Of a stretch of 64,000 bases of DNA, positions 43,980-53,047 are shown piece after piece. The notes under the pieces are model-generated. The model did not search any database and was not told the origin of the DNA. It worked only from the letters and a program-made list of their open reading frames with translations. Source of the stretch: Spirosoma radiotolerans (GTDB taxonomy: Bacteria; Bacteroidota; Bacteroidia; Cytophagales; Spirosomataceae); assembly GCF_000974425.1 (NCBI RefSeq), contig NZ_CP010429.1, positions 2,790,001-2,854,000 on the forward strand, given 5' to 3'. Both the position numbers and the translations under genes were made by a program. The number at the start of each line of letters is the position of its first letter. Positions within the stretch are counted from its first letter, which is position 1.

Positions 43980-45008
43980 CTAATTATTGAGTAATTCAGT
44001 GATACCTGCATTTTTTAGTGCCGTGCGGAAAGTTCGCCTATAATCAGAGGGCGTTACATTCAAGTGTCTTAAAAACGTGCGTCGCATGCCGACCAGGTTG
44101 ACTAGACCACACTGTTCTGCTATCCTTTCCAGCGAAATATCTGTATCTTCTAAAAGTTTGCGTGCAGCTTCCAGACGGAACTTTTCAATATATTTTGCAG
44201 GTGGCATACCAGTCTGTTTATGAAATACACGTGTGAAATTCCGGGTGCTCATGCTTAAATGATCGGCCATGCGCACAACATCGAGCGGCTCATTTAAATG
44301 CTCTTTTAACCATTTGTGCAATTTACCGGCAATGTTTTCGGTTTCATAAAGCGGAAGAAGGTTACCAAATTGAGACTGGAAACCGGGCCTGCTTAAGTAA
44401 AAAACCAGTCTTCTGGCTACCCGTATCGCGATATCCCTGCCGTAGTCTTCTTCAATCATCGCGAGGGATAAATCTATGCCGGATGTTACGCCAGCAGATG
44501 TATAAATGTTGCCATCACTGGTAAAAAATTGATGTGCTTCTAACTGAATGGCTGGATATTCTTTTCTAAGGGTTTCGCTACGTTCCCAATGAGTCGTAGC
44601 CTTTTTCCCATCGAGCAATCCAGCTTTAGCCAAAGCAAAAGCGCCACCGCAAATTGAACCGATGCGCCTTGTTTTAGCGGTATCAATACGACTAAGCCAT
44701 TCATGAAATTCGGCCAGGCGGGTATTACCTTCAGTGCTCCGGTCATTACCTGCAATTATCAGTGTATCGAAAGGTTGCTCTATTTCCATCGCATGATATG
44801 GGCATTGAATTTCAATACCGGTCCGGCCGCGCACCTTCCTGTCTTTTGTTGGCGCAGCGATTAATACGTCATATCCTTCCGGGAAACCGGCATCAACAAG
44901 GCTGCCATTTGCATTACAAAAAACATCCGAAGGGCCTGCGAAATTCAGTAGCATGTTCCCCGACATGACCACAATTACAATTTGCTTTCTTTCAGGATTA
45001 CCGTTCAT
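43980..45008 (-). CDS. GlxA-family transcriptional regulator (DJ-1/PfpI plus AraC HTH)
   Basis: The 342-residue product joins a DJ-1/PfpI domain (about 8-195, with RRIGSICGGAFALAKAGLLDG containing Cys120 at the nucleophile elbow, and ATTHW) to an AraC-type double HTH (about 235-335: VVRMADHLSMSTRNFTRVFHKQTGMPP and SLERIAEQCGLVN). These regulators respond to small metabolites. It is directly upstream of the variant GAPDH and probably in the same transcript, so it may regulate that gene. It marks the right end of the A/T-rich block. Confidence 0.93.
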   Translation of the reverse strand: MNGNPERKQIVIVVMSGNMLLNFAGPSDVFCNANGSLVDAGFPEGYDVLIAAPTKDRKVRGRTGIEIQCPYHAMEIEQPFDTLIIAGNDRSTEGNTRLAEFHEWLSRIDTAKTRRIGSICGGAFALAKAGLLDGKKATTHWERSETLRKEYPAIQLEAHQFFTSDGNIYTSAGVTSGIDLSLAMIEEDYGRDIAIRVARRLVFYLSRPGFQSQFGNLLPLYETENIAGKLHKWLKEHLNEPLDVVRMADHLSMSTRNFTRVFHKQTGMPPAKYIEKFRLEAARKLLEDTDISLERIAEQCGLVNLVGMRRTFLRHLNVTPSDYRRTFRTALKNAGITELLNN

Positions 45009-45700
45009 AACCCAAAATTAGGACCTGGCTAATATGTCTCAAAGGACATAATTTAGTCAATTTAGGCCAAACGGTTTTTCCCTGGCTCGGTATGCATTTA
45101 GGAAAATCAGATCGTTGAAGATAAAGGTGCTAAAAGGTGCGAAAAAGGTTTTTCCACTTGTATGGGGTAGCTAACGAGACTGCTCGCTAAACTATGCCTC
45201 AGGTGAACAAGGGTTACAATCTCTATCTTTCACTATCGGTACCAACGTGTTCGACCGGTCTACCGTCGCGGTCCGAGGCCTTCAACCAGGAGGCTCAGGA
45301 ACAGGATTCTGAACTCAGCGATGAATCGACCAAACCCTGATCCCGGCTCTAGATAAGCGGAGCCGACATTACTTGGTATGGGAGCCAGCCCGATGGGGCG
45401 GATTAGCTAAAAACTGCCATTAAACTCCTTCCCTTACGCAAACCTACAAAGGGCCACAGAGTGACCAGATCATATCAATATCCGATACCACCTCATATCA
45501 ATATCTGATTCCTCCCAAACTGATCCACTCTACTTTTGACCCACTCACGGAGCCATCCTTAATTGACGGGTAACGGAATCAATTCACCCTGGGTATCGAC
45601 CAGGCTTTCCTGATTCCAATAACGATCCAGATCCTATGGGATAAGTAGCCGTCGACCGTTTAGACTCATCTTTTCAACAAGTAAAAAACTGCCTCCCCTT
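45009..45700. other. Intergenic region, 692 bp, degenerate sequence with short direct repeats
   Basis: No convincing gene is present. Two imperfect direct repeats occur, CATATCAATATCCGATACCA (45471-45490) and CATATCAATATCTGATTCCT (45493-45512), 22 bp apart. The G/C content shifts from A/T-rich to mixed across this gap, which fits the right border of the A/T-rich block. A 48-codon frame at 45194-45340 exists, but I do not credit it. Confidence 0.45.
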
Positions 45701-46942
45701 ATGAAATCTCAACTCAATTTGCTCGTACTGGTTTTTCTCGGTTTACTCTTAAGTTTGACCGCCTGCGATAAAACCGTCGATGTTGGCCCCAACGGCGCTT
45801 CGCTCAATACTGACGATCTGATAAAAGCAATTGCCAAACGACTCGATGGCAAATGCGTGGGCTACCAGGTCGTTGTTTCGGTCAATGGCATCCAGAAAAG
45901 CAGTCACGCCTATGGAGATGCCCGGCTGGCTCAGGATGGCAATGCCCGGGCGATGTTCATCAATGATAAATATAACATTGCCAGCTGTAGTAAAACCATC
46001 ACGGCTGCGGCCCTGCTGCGAGCACTAAATGCAAAACAGAAGTCTGTCAATGATTTGATGTATCCCTATCTACCCACTCACTGGAAATTAGGCGATGGGC
46101 TAAAAACGGTCACGTTTAAGCAGCTCTTGACTCACCAGTCTGGTTTTGTCGGTAAAACGTATGGATCGGGGTATGACAGTCTGAAGAAACTAGTGAGCGA
46201 GGGTCTGGTGGACAGTAAAAAGCCGGCAAAGTACAACAACGCCAATTATGCCCTCATGCGTTTTCTGATTACAACCCTGGGTGACTACTCCGTAACGAAG
46301 ATATCGGCGGCTACCACCACGGCCAGTTCGCTGACGGCTTTGGAAGCCAAGCAGGCCCAGGAGTATGCCGATGACTACATTGATTATTGTCAAAAATATG
46401 TACTTGGCGTGTCGGGAGCCGGCATGAGCACCCTCGTTTGCAAACCAACGGATGCAGCGCCTGCGCTTTGCTACCAGTTTCCCAAAGACAATGGCCCAGG
46501 CACCGACTTCGGGGACATGACCTTGACCAATGCTGAACGAGGCTGGACCATGTCGAGTGTACAGATGGCGGCTTTTTTGAGTACGCTTCATTTTACGGAA
46601 AAGATTATCCCAAAAACGCTCTCGGATATGATGATCAATGATGTAGCAGGGTATGACTCTCGCGGGCAGACGCCTAATAAAATGGGGTTCTATGCCAAAA
46701 ATGGCGGCTATCCGGGAAAGTACGCTGACAAAGTGTTAGACGGGGCAAACTATGGTAAGAAGTATAATAATGGACAGCTAGAGACCTGGTTCTTTGGTTT
46801 TGATAATCAAGTACAGATCAGTTTCATTGCCAACTCACAAGTGTTGATCACGGCTAATTCAAGCACGGCTCCCAATGGCGAGTATGCTTCAAGTTCAATC
46901 CTTGCTGCTTTTGACGAGTGGTACGGATCAATCAAGAAATGA
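45701..46942 (+). CDS. Beta-lactamase-fold serine hydrolase lipoprotein
   Basis: The 413-residue product has a lipoprotein leader with LTAC (Cys22) and a class C beta-lactamase/PBP-like fold. The S-x-x-K motif is SCSK at 95-98, followed by TAAALLRALN and the FKQLLTHQSGF strand-helix typical of this group. A YNN at about 179-181 may serve as the Y-x-N motif. The final KTG-type box is not obvious. An insert of about 60 residues rich in Ala and Thr (about 200-250) is unusual. It is probably anchored to the periplasmic face of a membrane, and the substrate is unknown. Confidence 0.85.
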   Translation: MKSQLNLLVLVFLGLLLSLTACDKTVDVGPNGASLNTDDLIKAIAKRLDGKCVGYQVVVSVNGIQKSSHAYGDARLAQDGNARAMFINDKYNIASCSKTITAAALLRALNAKQKSVNDLMYPYLPTHWKLGDGLKTVTFKQLLTHQSGFVGKTYGSGYDSLKKLVSEGLVDSKKPAKYNNANYALMRFLITTLGDYSVTKISAATTTASSLTALEAKQAQEYADDYIDYCQKYVLGVSGAGMSTLVCKPTDAAPALCYQFPKDNGPGTDFGDMTLTNAERGWTMSSVQMAAFLSTLHFTEKIIPKTLSDMMINDVAGYDSRGQTPNKMGFYAKNGGYPGKYADKVLDGANYGKKYNNGQLETWFFGFDNQVQISFIANSQVLITANSSTAPNGEYASSSILAAFDEWYGSIKK

Positions 46943-47009
46943 ATGTCAGGATACAGTCTTGTCCTAAAAGAAACTTGACATTTTTCTGAACGGTGGCCCA
47001 GTAGGAGGG

Positions 47010-47033
47010 AAGGGGCTGGAAACGGCCCTTTTT
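47010..47033 (+). terminator. Probable terminator after the serine hydrolase lipoprotein
   Basis: AAGGGGC (47010-47016) pairs with GGCCCTT (47024-47030) with one mismatch, followed by TTT. It lies 67 bp after the stop. Confidence 0.5.
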
Positions 47034-47216
47034 GCGTTCAATAAACTCGTTCAATGTAGTTGTTTACGGTTTCTACTCGCTCTATGCTTTTTCTGGACGC
47101 TTTTAACTTAAAGCACCGATGCTTCAGGACCGGGCAGCTCGAAGTGAATTCCTGTAAAGCATAATTACAAACATGTTGCTTGCCTAAGATCGAGCTATGC
47201 GTAGTAAAGAGGCCAA

Positions 47217-47657
47217 ATGGCGTTTACCTTAGTGACAGAAAATTGTAAACTCATGGGGCTAAGCCTAGATACAAAATAGACAGGTGATGGCTTTGCCATT
47301 GTCGAACAGTCGCGAGCAGGCTTAAGCCGAGCCAAAGCTGATGAAGTGGTTAAACCTATTGGGCTAACCAACAAAGAGATGGCGCGCATCCTGAATCTCT
47401 CCGAGCGTACCTTACATGGGCTACAACCTGACGCCCGATTAGATAGCAATGCCTCAGAGCGACTATCATTACTGGAGGTATTAATCAAGCACGGACTAGA
47501 CGTATTTGATGGGCGTACCGACGTACTGGGCCGCTGGCTGCAGGGGCCTTTACCGGAACTCCGTCGACAGGCGCCCGTTACGCTCTTAGACACTACCACT
47601 GGCTTTAGCATGGTGCATACCGTATTGGGACGGATCGAACATGGCATCTACTCCTAA
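47217..47657 (+). pseudogene. Xre/MbcA/ParS-type antitoxin (DUF2384) with an in-frame amber stop
   Basis: From the ATG at 47217 the frame reads 20 codons, meets TAG at 47277-47279, then continues open to TAA at 47655-47657. The downstream part has the Xre-like helix-turn-helix GLTNKEMARILNLSERTLHGL and the DUF2384 toxin-binding part ASERLSLLEVLIKHGLDVFD... LGRWL then LLDTTTGFSMVHTVLGRIEHGIYS. The upstream 20 codons (MAFTLVTENCKLMGLSLDTK) look like the proper N-terminus, so the TAG is a nonsense mutation. A GTG at 47346 could still start a shortened 103-residue antitoxin. A frameshifted RES toxin gene follows after 3 bp. Confidence 0.75.
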
Positions 47658-47660
47658 GGC

Positions 47661-47911
47661 ATGGCATCAATTGAATCGTCGGTACGTGTTTACCGGCTTA
47701 TTAAAGAACGCTTTCTGAGTACACTCCTCTCAGCGGAAGGAGCGCGACGATTAGGGGGCGCTGGAATCCGCCCGGCGTTGGTATTCTCTACACCTCGGCT
47801 AGCCCTGAGTTAGCCCTGCTGGAACAGATCGTGCACTTACGGTCATTACCCTATAGCGACTTACCTCGATTAGTGCTGTTATTGTTTCTTCGTAAAGTGC
47901 AAATGCTATAA
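47661..47911 (+). pseudogene. RES-domain toxin, frameshifted and truncated
   Basis: The ATG at 47661 opens VYRLIKERFLSTLLSAEGARRLGG, the conserved start of RES toxins. At the G-run 47754-47758 one G is missing, and the frame hits TAG near 47817. In the shifted frame the domain continues as RWNPPGVGILYTSASPELALLEQIVHLRSLP up to TAA at 47909-47911. The usual C-terminal third (about 60 residues) is absent. Intact RES toxins degrade NAD+ and pair with Xre/DUF2384 antitoxins, matching the gene 3 bp upstream. This copy cannot give a normal toxin. Confidence 0.8.
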
Positions 47912-48171
47912 ATGGCAAACAGACGAGTCAGGACGCAGACGAATGCCATGAAAAGGGTACCTGAATGAACCTGCTTCATGAAGCCTGATTGGAAAGGTAA
48001 CTCCTGACAAAGCTATATATGACCTTATAGTAGAAAAATCCTAAAGTGAATCAAATATTGTACTTTATTTAGTTGAGTTGTATAAGTAATCTTATGTTAA
48101 GGGAATATTCTAAGAATAGATCCCAAACATGTGCGAGGAAAGTAACGCCTACAACCCCATAAATTGGCCAT
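47912..48171. other. Gap after the toxin remnant, nothing identified
   Basis: Mixed-composition sequence follows the RES remnant. I see no ORF, repeat or RNA gene. Confidence 0.45.
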
Positions 48172-48197
48172 AAAAAAAGCTCCCACTTTGGGGAGCT
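48172..48197 (-). terminator. Strong Rho-independent terminator (minus) after a small ORF
   Basis: AGCTCCC (48178-48184) pairs perfectly with GGGAGCT (48191-48197) around a 6-nt loop. On minus it is followed by a T7 tract, read as A residues at 48172-48178. It ends a transcript coming from the right, immediately after the 32-residue ORF at 48220. Confidence 0.8.
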
Positions 48198-48219
48198 TAC
48201 CGCATCGGAGGCAACTCGT

Positions 48220-48318
48220 TTACCGAGACCGCATCCGATAGATCGTCCGACCCCGATAGCCAACTAAGGGGCCACCAACTTCAATAATACGGGGTCGAGC
48301 TGGGCGGTTGATGTGCAT
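48220..48318 (-). CDS. Possible 32-residue Arg-rich protein
   Basis: An ATG at 48316-48318 opens 32 codons on minus with 8 Arg residues (start MHINRPARPRII, then VGGPLVGYRGRTIY). A perfect intrinsic terminator begins 22 bp after the stop, which argues that a real transcript ends here. I do not recognise the product. It is too short to judge by composition alone and could be a leader peptide or a small RNA that merely contains an ORF. A larger overlapping minus frame (48281-48643) looks less coherent. Confidence 0.4.
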   Translation of the reverse strand: MHINRPARPRIIEVGGPLVGYRGRTIYRMRSR

Positions 48319-48935
48319 AAGATTCGTTCGCTCCGGCGACCCGGTTCATGTTCTTTGTTGTTTGTGAATGTGCTACAAAGATGGGGGCTAACCCCGTCAG
48401 CCACCAATTGAATTCGTACCAACCGTCGGATTCAGGGGACGAAATGATCAAACACAGGGTTAAATGGTAAAAGGTGATGATTGAACTATTCCAAGGGCTA
48501 GGCGAGTACAAGATTATATTTATAGTATAAAATGAAGATATAGGACTTTTGAAGAAGGAAAAAAGTAAAAGCCAGACAACTTGGGAGTCACCTGGCTTTC
48601 TTTTCGCTCTGTGTGCAATCCTAGGGCTGCGTTTTAAGTGCATCTAAGACTACTTCGAGTGAAATATAAGTACCTAACTAAGTCCAGAAGCAATTGTTTA
48701 AACGTATAGGCTACGTTTCACCCGTTTAGAAAATATAGCCGTTTATTTTTCAAACTAAGCTTTAATTGACCGCCCTATAGAGGTTTCACAAAAAGTCAGG
48801 TTAACATATTGGAGATTATACAACAGCTTCACTCGGCTATAACTTGAATAAATATAAACTAATCGTATTTTAATTATCTTATTTATAGTATAATTGGTTT
48901 TCTAGACAGTTTGTATCTCAAACCTAGATTATCCC
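48319..48935. other. Intergenic region, 617 bp, no gene credited
   Basis: The left third must hold the promoter of the minus transcript ending at 48172. The nearest -7-like string on minus is CATCTTTG, one mismatch from TAnnTTTG. The right part is A/T-rich and is the upstream region of the lipoprotein at 48936. No convincing ORF or RNA gene was seen. Confidence 0.45.
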
Positions 48936-49544
48936 ATGAATACCATTACACAACTATTCGCACTGTTCATTACCTGCACTTTACTGAACAGCTGCAAAAA
49001 GCAAGAACCACAAGTGCAGTCGACTGCTAATGTGCTGACCAATGGAGATTTTGAAGCATCACCCTATCAGGATTGGATTAGTTCGTCTTATAAAGCAGCG
49101 ACTACCAACCCCAATAACTATTCTGTCGTTTATACGACCGATGCGGCTTCATCGCCGACTCACTCGATTAAGATTAGTTTGAATGCCTCACCGAGTGACA
49201 CTACGTTTCATGTCTTTCAGCAAGTAATCAATCAGACCACTAAATCGATTCCCACAGGGGCTAAACTAACCTTGAAAGTCAAAATCAAGACCGCTAATTT
49301 ACAGGGCAATGGCGTTTCATTGGTCATAGGAGGGAATCGGGGGGGCGATGCCAACTATGCTCCTACTTTTTATACGTCCACGGAAGGAAAAATCTCAATT
49401 GTGGGGACAAATGATTTCAAAGAATATTCGCTCACCTTTGACGCCTTGCCCGCCAACACATCGACGCTCTACGTAGCGCTGTTTTACTTGCCCAAGACTA
49501 CTGGGACGGTTTATTATGATGATGTCTCACTGAGTGTCAACTAA
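48936..49544 (+). CDS. Lipoprotein with a carbohydrate-binding-module-like jelly roll
   Basis: The 202-residue product has a lipoprotein leader ending LLNSC (Cys20). It has the NLLTNGDFE-type start (VLTNGDFEASPYQDW) and YYDDVSLSV end of CBM4/9-like and related galactose-binding folds. A beta-rich core lies between. It is likely displayed on the outer membrane and binds a glycan or glycoprotein. It precedes an S41 peptidase by 12 bp, so they are cotranscribed. The ligand is unknown. Confidence 0.78.
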   Translation: MNTITQLFALFITCTLLNSCKKQEPQVQSTANVLTNGDFEASPYQDWISSSYKAATTNPNNYSVVYTTDAASSPTHSIKISLNASPSDTTFHVFQQVINQTTKSIPTGAKLTLKVKIKTANLQGNGVSLVIGGNRGGDANYAPTFYTSTEGKISIVGTNDFKEYSLTFDALPANTSTLYVALFYLPKTTGTVYYDDVSLSVN

Positions 49545-49556
49545 GATCAAGAAGCA

Positions 49557-50555
49557 ATGAAAATGGCTTTTCGTAGCGAGGTCCACTGGCCTAAACCGGC
49601 CTATCCTCTAGTAGTTCTGCTGCTTGTAGGTTGTCTAGCCGCCTGTCAGCAAGATCAAGCACCTGCCCCTACGTCAACTGCTGCCCAAACTTACCTTGAC
49701 CAATTGGTTAGCTCCATGAAAACCAACTCGATTCATCGAAAGACGATTGATTGGGTAAGCTTTCAAGAACAAGTCAATGTCAAAGCGCAAGGAGCACAAA
49801 CCATTGCGGATACGTATCCTGCTATCCAGCTAGCCTTAACCTTACTAGACGATCATCATAGCTTTTATACGTCGGCTGAGGGAGAGGTGCTCCACAGTAA
49901 TTCTCCAGCTACTTGTAGTGATGTTAGTCCAGCTCCCGTACCAAATTTAGCGGCGATCGGCTATATCAAGATCACTAATTTTGTGGGTACTGGCTCAGCC
50001 GCCACCAATTTTGCCCAAGCTCTTCAGGATGCCATAAAAAAGGCTGACTCAGATTCTATCCGGGGCTGGATTGTTGATTTACGGGGAAATTATGGGGGAA
50101 ACATGTGGGCGATGTTAGCGGGCGTAGGTCCCATCTTAGGTGAAGGACTTGCCGGATATTTCCTGGACCCAGACGGCAACTACTCGACTTGGTCTTATCG
50201 GCTAGGGGTAGCCCAACTGAATCAAACCCCGGAAGTAAAGGTCAATAGCCCGTATCAGCTCTATAAACCAAATCCTAAAGTGGCTCTCTTAACCAATCGG
50301 TCAACGGCCAGCGCGGGAGAAGCCATCGCTATTGCGTTTAAAACTCGTGATCAGACCCGTAGTTTTGGCACCCCCACTTGTGGTGTATCGACAGGCAATA
50401 TTGACATTCCCCTTAGTGATGGAGGCCGATTAACGTTAACCACAGTAACAATGGTCGATCGAACGAAACGGATTTATGGGCAGTCTATTGAGCCGGATGA
50501 ATCCTCGTATTCATCTACTGCTGTGGACAATGCCATCGCTTGGTTATTACAATAA
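49557..50555 (+). CDS. S41-family serine peptidase lipoprotein
   Basis: The 332-residue product has a lipoprotein leader ending LAAC (Cys about 24). The tail-specific-protease fold follows: GYIKITNFVGTGS, IRGWIVDLRGNYGGNMWAML, then LTNRSTASAGEAIAIAF, where the catalytic Ser lies near residue 251 in TASAGE. The PDZ domain common in CtpA-type proteins is absent, as in the shorter S41 subgroup. The catalytic Lys is not evident, so activity is likely but unproven. It is cotranscribed with the lipoprotein upstream. Confidence 0.87.
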   Translation: MKMAFRSEVHWPKPAYPLVVLLLVGCLAACQQDQAPAPTSTAAQTYLDQLVSSMKTNSIHRKTIDWVSFQEQVNVKAQGAQTIADTYPAIQLALTLLDDHHSFYTSAEGEVLHSNSPATCSDVSPAPVPNLAAIGYIKITNFVGTGSAATNFAQALQDAIKKADSDSIRGWIVDLRGNYGGNMWAMLAGVGPILGEGLAGYFLDPDGNYSTWSYRLGVAQLNQTPEVKVNSPYQLYKPNPKVALLTNRSTASAGEAIAIAFKTRDQTRSFGTPTCGVSTGNIDIPLSDGGRLTLTTVTMVDRTKRIYGQSIEPDESSYSSTAVDNAIAWLLQ

Positions 50556-50732
50556 CACAGCACAATTCATCTTAACACCTAGTCAACTGGTATAACAATC
50601 GTTCTACAGCAGCTCCACGTAAAGTACAATATATAGCCGTTGAACTGACTAGCCATTTATTGTACTTTTTCTAACTCTGTCGTATAACTAGGATTATGTT
50701 ATTGAATTATTTCGATAAACAATTAACAGTAA

Positions 50733-51980
50733 ATGAATTACGAATCTAAACTAGGTGCAATCATCAAAGGTGTCTTGTTAGTAATGTTACTGGTCTACTC
50801 CTATGGTGGATATGCTCAAACGGGGTATATCATTCATGGGCAAGTTATAGATGCCGTCACAGGCAGACCCATCCCCTTTGTTACTCTCTCGGTCGCTGAC
50901 GGCCAAGTCAGTAATGAAACCAATAGCCAAGGGTATTTTAAACTGAATGTACCCCAACTGCTCAGGCAGGATACCTTAAGTCTTCTAGCTATCAACTACC
51001 AGTTAAAGCAAGTACCCCTGCTCAGACTTGCTTTGACTGATACTCTTATTCGACTCAACGCTTTCCAAGTTGCAGCTTCTCCAACTGACACATATTTCAG
51101 TCTGGAAAGATCGTTTCAGGCTAGAGATACTTTATTAAAGGCGGTGGCGGCAATTGCTAAAAATTACACTAGAAAGCCAACTCTGTTGCGTGGCTTTTAT
51201 CGAGAAACGATCAATGAGCAAAGTCCTAATTTATGTGTTTCTTATGCCGAAGGGCTAATTGATATCTATAAGCCAGCCTACTCTTTCACTAAAAAGAGCG
51301 ATCAAATTCACTTTGTCAAAGGCCAACGTAAGCCCTTGACTGCCTTCAAAATTCCGGTACTAACGCCAGGCCCTTGGGTTAGTAATATGCTGGATATTAT
51401 TAAATATCAAGAGTTCTTATTTCGGAATGGCCAGCTTAACAAAGATTATGTCTTTGAGCTGAATAGCCAGACGATGATCGGTGGTCAATGGGTTTATGTA
51501 ATCAACTTCAAACCTCGCAGTTTCTATAAGACAAGTGGTTATTTTGTCGGTAAATTATTTCTGACGAAAGACGATTTAGCGATTGTGCATGCCGAGTATG
51601 AGTTGGCCGAGCGAGGCCTTAGCTTATTGAACAAAAGTCTAAACACTCAAGTGTATTCAACTCATTTAAGTAAGCGTAGCTATGTGGCTAACTACACCAA
51701 ATTTGGTGATTCTTGGTCTTTTCAGAGTGGTAGTATCGAGAATACGTTTTCGCATATTCCCTCAGCATCTGCTTTTCAGTCCCGAATTGATTTTGTGGTA
51801 ACTCGTCGTCAAGAAGGGGATAGCGACACAAAGCCCTACACGGCTGATCAATTGGTTGATTATAGCAAGATGACGATGTCCTCTTTTGACCAGACTAGCG
51901 CCACCTTCTGGAAGGAAGAGAATTATTTACTACCAACTCTTTCTCTGCCTACACTACTTACAGGAACTACTGATCGATAA
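50733..51980 (+). CDS. Exported protein with carboxypeptidase-regulatory-like domain
   Basis: The 415-residue product has a signal peptide (to about GYAQ, residue 29) and a CarboxypepD_reg-like N-terminal domain (GQVIDAVTGRPIPFVTLSVADGQVSNETNSQGYFKL). A long beta-rich region with YREYxxx-type strands follows (RGFYRETINE, GYFVGKLFLTKDDLAIVHAEYEL, and a C-terminal TKFGDSWSFQSG). It resembles the Bacteroidota DUF5686-type proteins, of unknown function, which follow such a domain. No TonB plug is present. It is probably periplasmic or outer-membrane associated. Confidence 0.78.
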   Translation: MNYESKLGAIIKGVLLVMLLVYSYGGYAQTGYIIHGQVIDAVTGRPIPFVTLSVADGQVSNETNSQGYFKLNVPQLLRQDTLSLLAINYQLKQVPLLRLALTDTLIRLNAFQVAASPTDTYFSLERSFQARDTLLKAVAAIAKNYTRKPTLLRGFYRETINEQSPNLCVSYAEGLIDIYKPAYSFTKKSDQIHFVKGQRKPLTAFKIPVLTPGPWVSNMLDIIKYQEFLFRNGQLNKDYVFELNSQTMIGGQWVYVINFKPRSFYKTSGYFVGKLFLTKDDLAIVHAEYELAERGLSLLNKSLNTQVYSTHLSKRSYVANYTKFGDSWSFQSGSIENTFSHIPSASAFQSRIDFVVTRRQEGDSDTKPYTADQLVDYSKMTMSSFDQTSATFWKEENYLLPTLSLPTLLTGTTDR

Positions 51981-52040
51981 ATTGTCCTCCGTTTTTGTTA
52001 TATAAGTGGCATTATGTAGAGCTAAGCCATTTGAAAGCTT

Positions 52041-52379
52041 TTATTTTCGATACCTGAAAACTAAGTAAGGGATGCTCCCAGCATTAGGATAGAAGCCGTC
52101 TGAGATTCGATATGCTCCATTAGCACCTAACTCTTTACATTTCAGCTTTAACCTTTCTTTTACCATCTTATCGGTGATAGCCGTACCTACGGAAATGGTA
52201 ATTACTCCCAGCCGCTTGATGTCTGCGGGAATATCTCTTTCCAATAGGAAGATTGTAAGGGTGGTATCGCTAACTACTTGGCCATCACCAATGGTACTAC
52301 TATCAGTAGGAGTAAATTGAGTCGTGGCGCACCTTGCAAGTGTCCACCCTAAAAACAGCAAAGCGATTACTGGTTTCAT
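52041..52379 (-). CDS. Small exported protein of unknown function
   Basis: The 112-residue product starts with a hydrophobic leader MKPVIALLFLGWTLARCATTQ. The Cys at position 17 may be a lipid site, although Arg at -1 is unusual. The rest is a compact alpha/beta domain (KRLGVITISVGTAITDKMVKERLKLKCKELGANGAYRISDG) like the small Bacteroidota lipoproteins with RcsF/DUF4156-type folds. I cannot assign a role. A 27-bp palindrome lies 45 bp upstream of the start. Confidence 0.65.
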   Translation of the reverse strand: MKPVIALLFLGWTLARCATTQFTPTDSSTIGDGQVVSDTTLTIFLLERDIPADIKRLGVITISVGTAITDKMVKERLKLKCKELGANGAYRISDGFYPNAGSIPYLVFRYRK

Positions 52380-52815
52380 GAGAAAGCTGTTGTATAATCT
52401 ATGTTATGTTAACCTGGGAGAAAAGTTAAACAAAACTCAGTTTTGTTTAACAAGCGAGATTGCGTTTTTTACCGAATAAAACCTGGCTGTCAGATTTGCA
52501 ATCCGTTTTCATGGCCGAAACGTGTTCAGCATAATGGACACTACGCTTTCATCATAAAGTACTATTACGCTTCTGTTTAATTTGTGCAATACATAGGGGA
52601 GATTCTTGCAATGACACAACTTTAAATACTAATTAATCTGATCACGAAAACCCTTATATAAGTGAAGGTTCATCATTTACGGAACAGACAGCTCCTTTAC
52701 TTAAAAGTCAATAAACTAAATGGATACATTCCTTTATTGGCAAGGGGATGGCACTCTATCGGATGCCTTTTACCTCTCACCCTATTCTAGCCTACTTGTT
52801 GGGTAACCTGGCCAA
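52380..52815. other. Intergenic region, 436 bp, with a 13-1-13 palindrome
   Basis: The gap holds a perfect palindrome at 52425-52451 (left arm GTTAAACAAAACT, centre C, right arm AGTTTTGTTTAAC), 45 bp upstream of the minus gene at 52379. It may be an operator or a hairpin. The rest shows no gene. Confidence 0.55.
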
Positions 52816-53022
52816 TCAATCAACTTTCTTAATCTCGGTCGCACTGAGCGTGATGGTGAATTCGCGCCGTTGGCTGTTCCAGCAATGCACACGCTGGCCA
52901 TACTGACTGATCACCGGAACAGGCCAGTCAATTTCGCCGTTAGCCGCCACTAACTCCTGAGCAATCTGCGGGTTAATTAGCGTCACTAAGTCGTTTAGCT
53001 TAAACTCGTGGTTTGTCTTCAT
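52816..53022 (-). CDS. Small unknown protein, 68 residues
   Basis: The ATG at 53020-53022 follows the GH43 stop by 25 bp on the same strand. The product is hydrophilic (KLNDLVTLINPQ... REFTITLSATEIKKVD) with no leader. I do not recognise it. The coding-like composition and close spacing make a small real gene likely. Confidence 0.55.
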   Translation of the reverse strand: MKTNHEFKLNDLVTLINPQIAQELVAANGEIDWPVPVISQYGQRVHCWNSQRREFTITLSATEIKKVD

Positions 53023-53047
53023 GGATGAATATCACGCACTTCACTCC

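Noticed and set aside
45194..45340. 48-codon plus ORF with an acidic end
   Set aside because: No leader, no family, and it lies in degenerate sequence. A chance frame is likelier.
45471..45512. Direct repeats considered as an insertion-sequence end
   Set aside because: Only a 20-bp imperfect pair is visible, with no transposase frame or terminal inverted repeats.
48281..48643. Minus ORF of 120 codons
   Set aside because: It overlaps the small Arg-rich ORF in another frame, has low-complexity A/T-driven composition, and no family.
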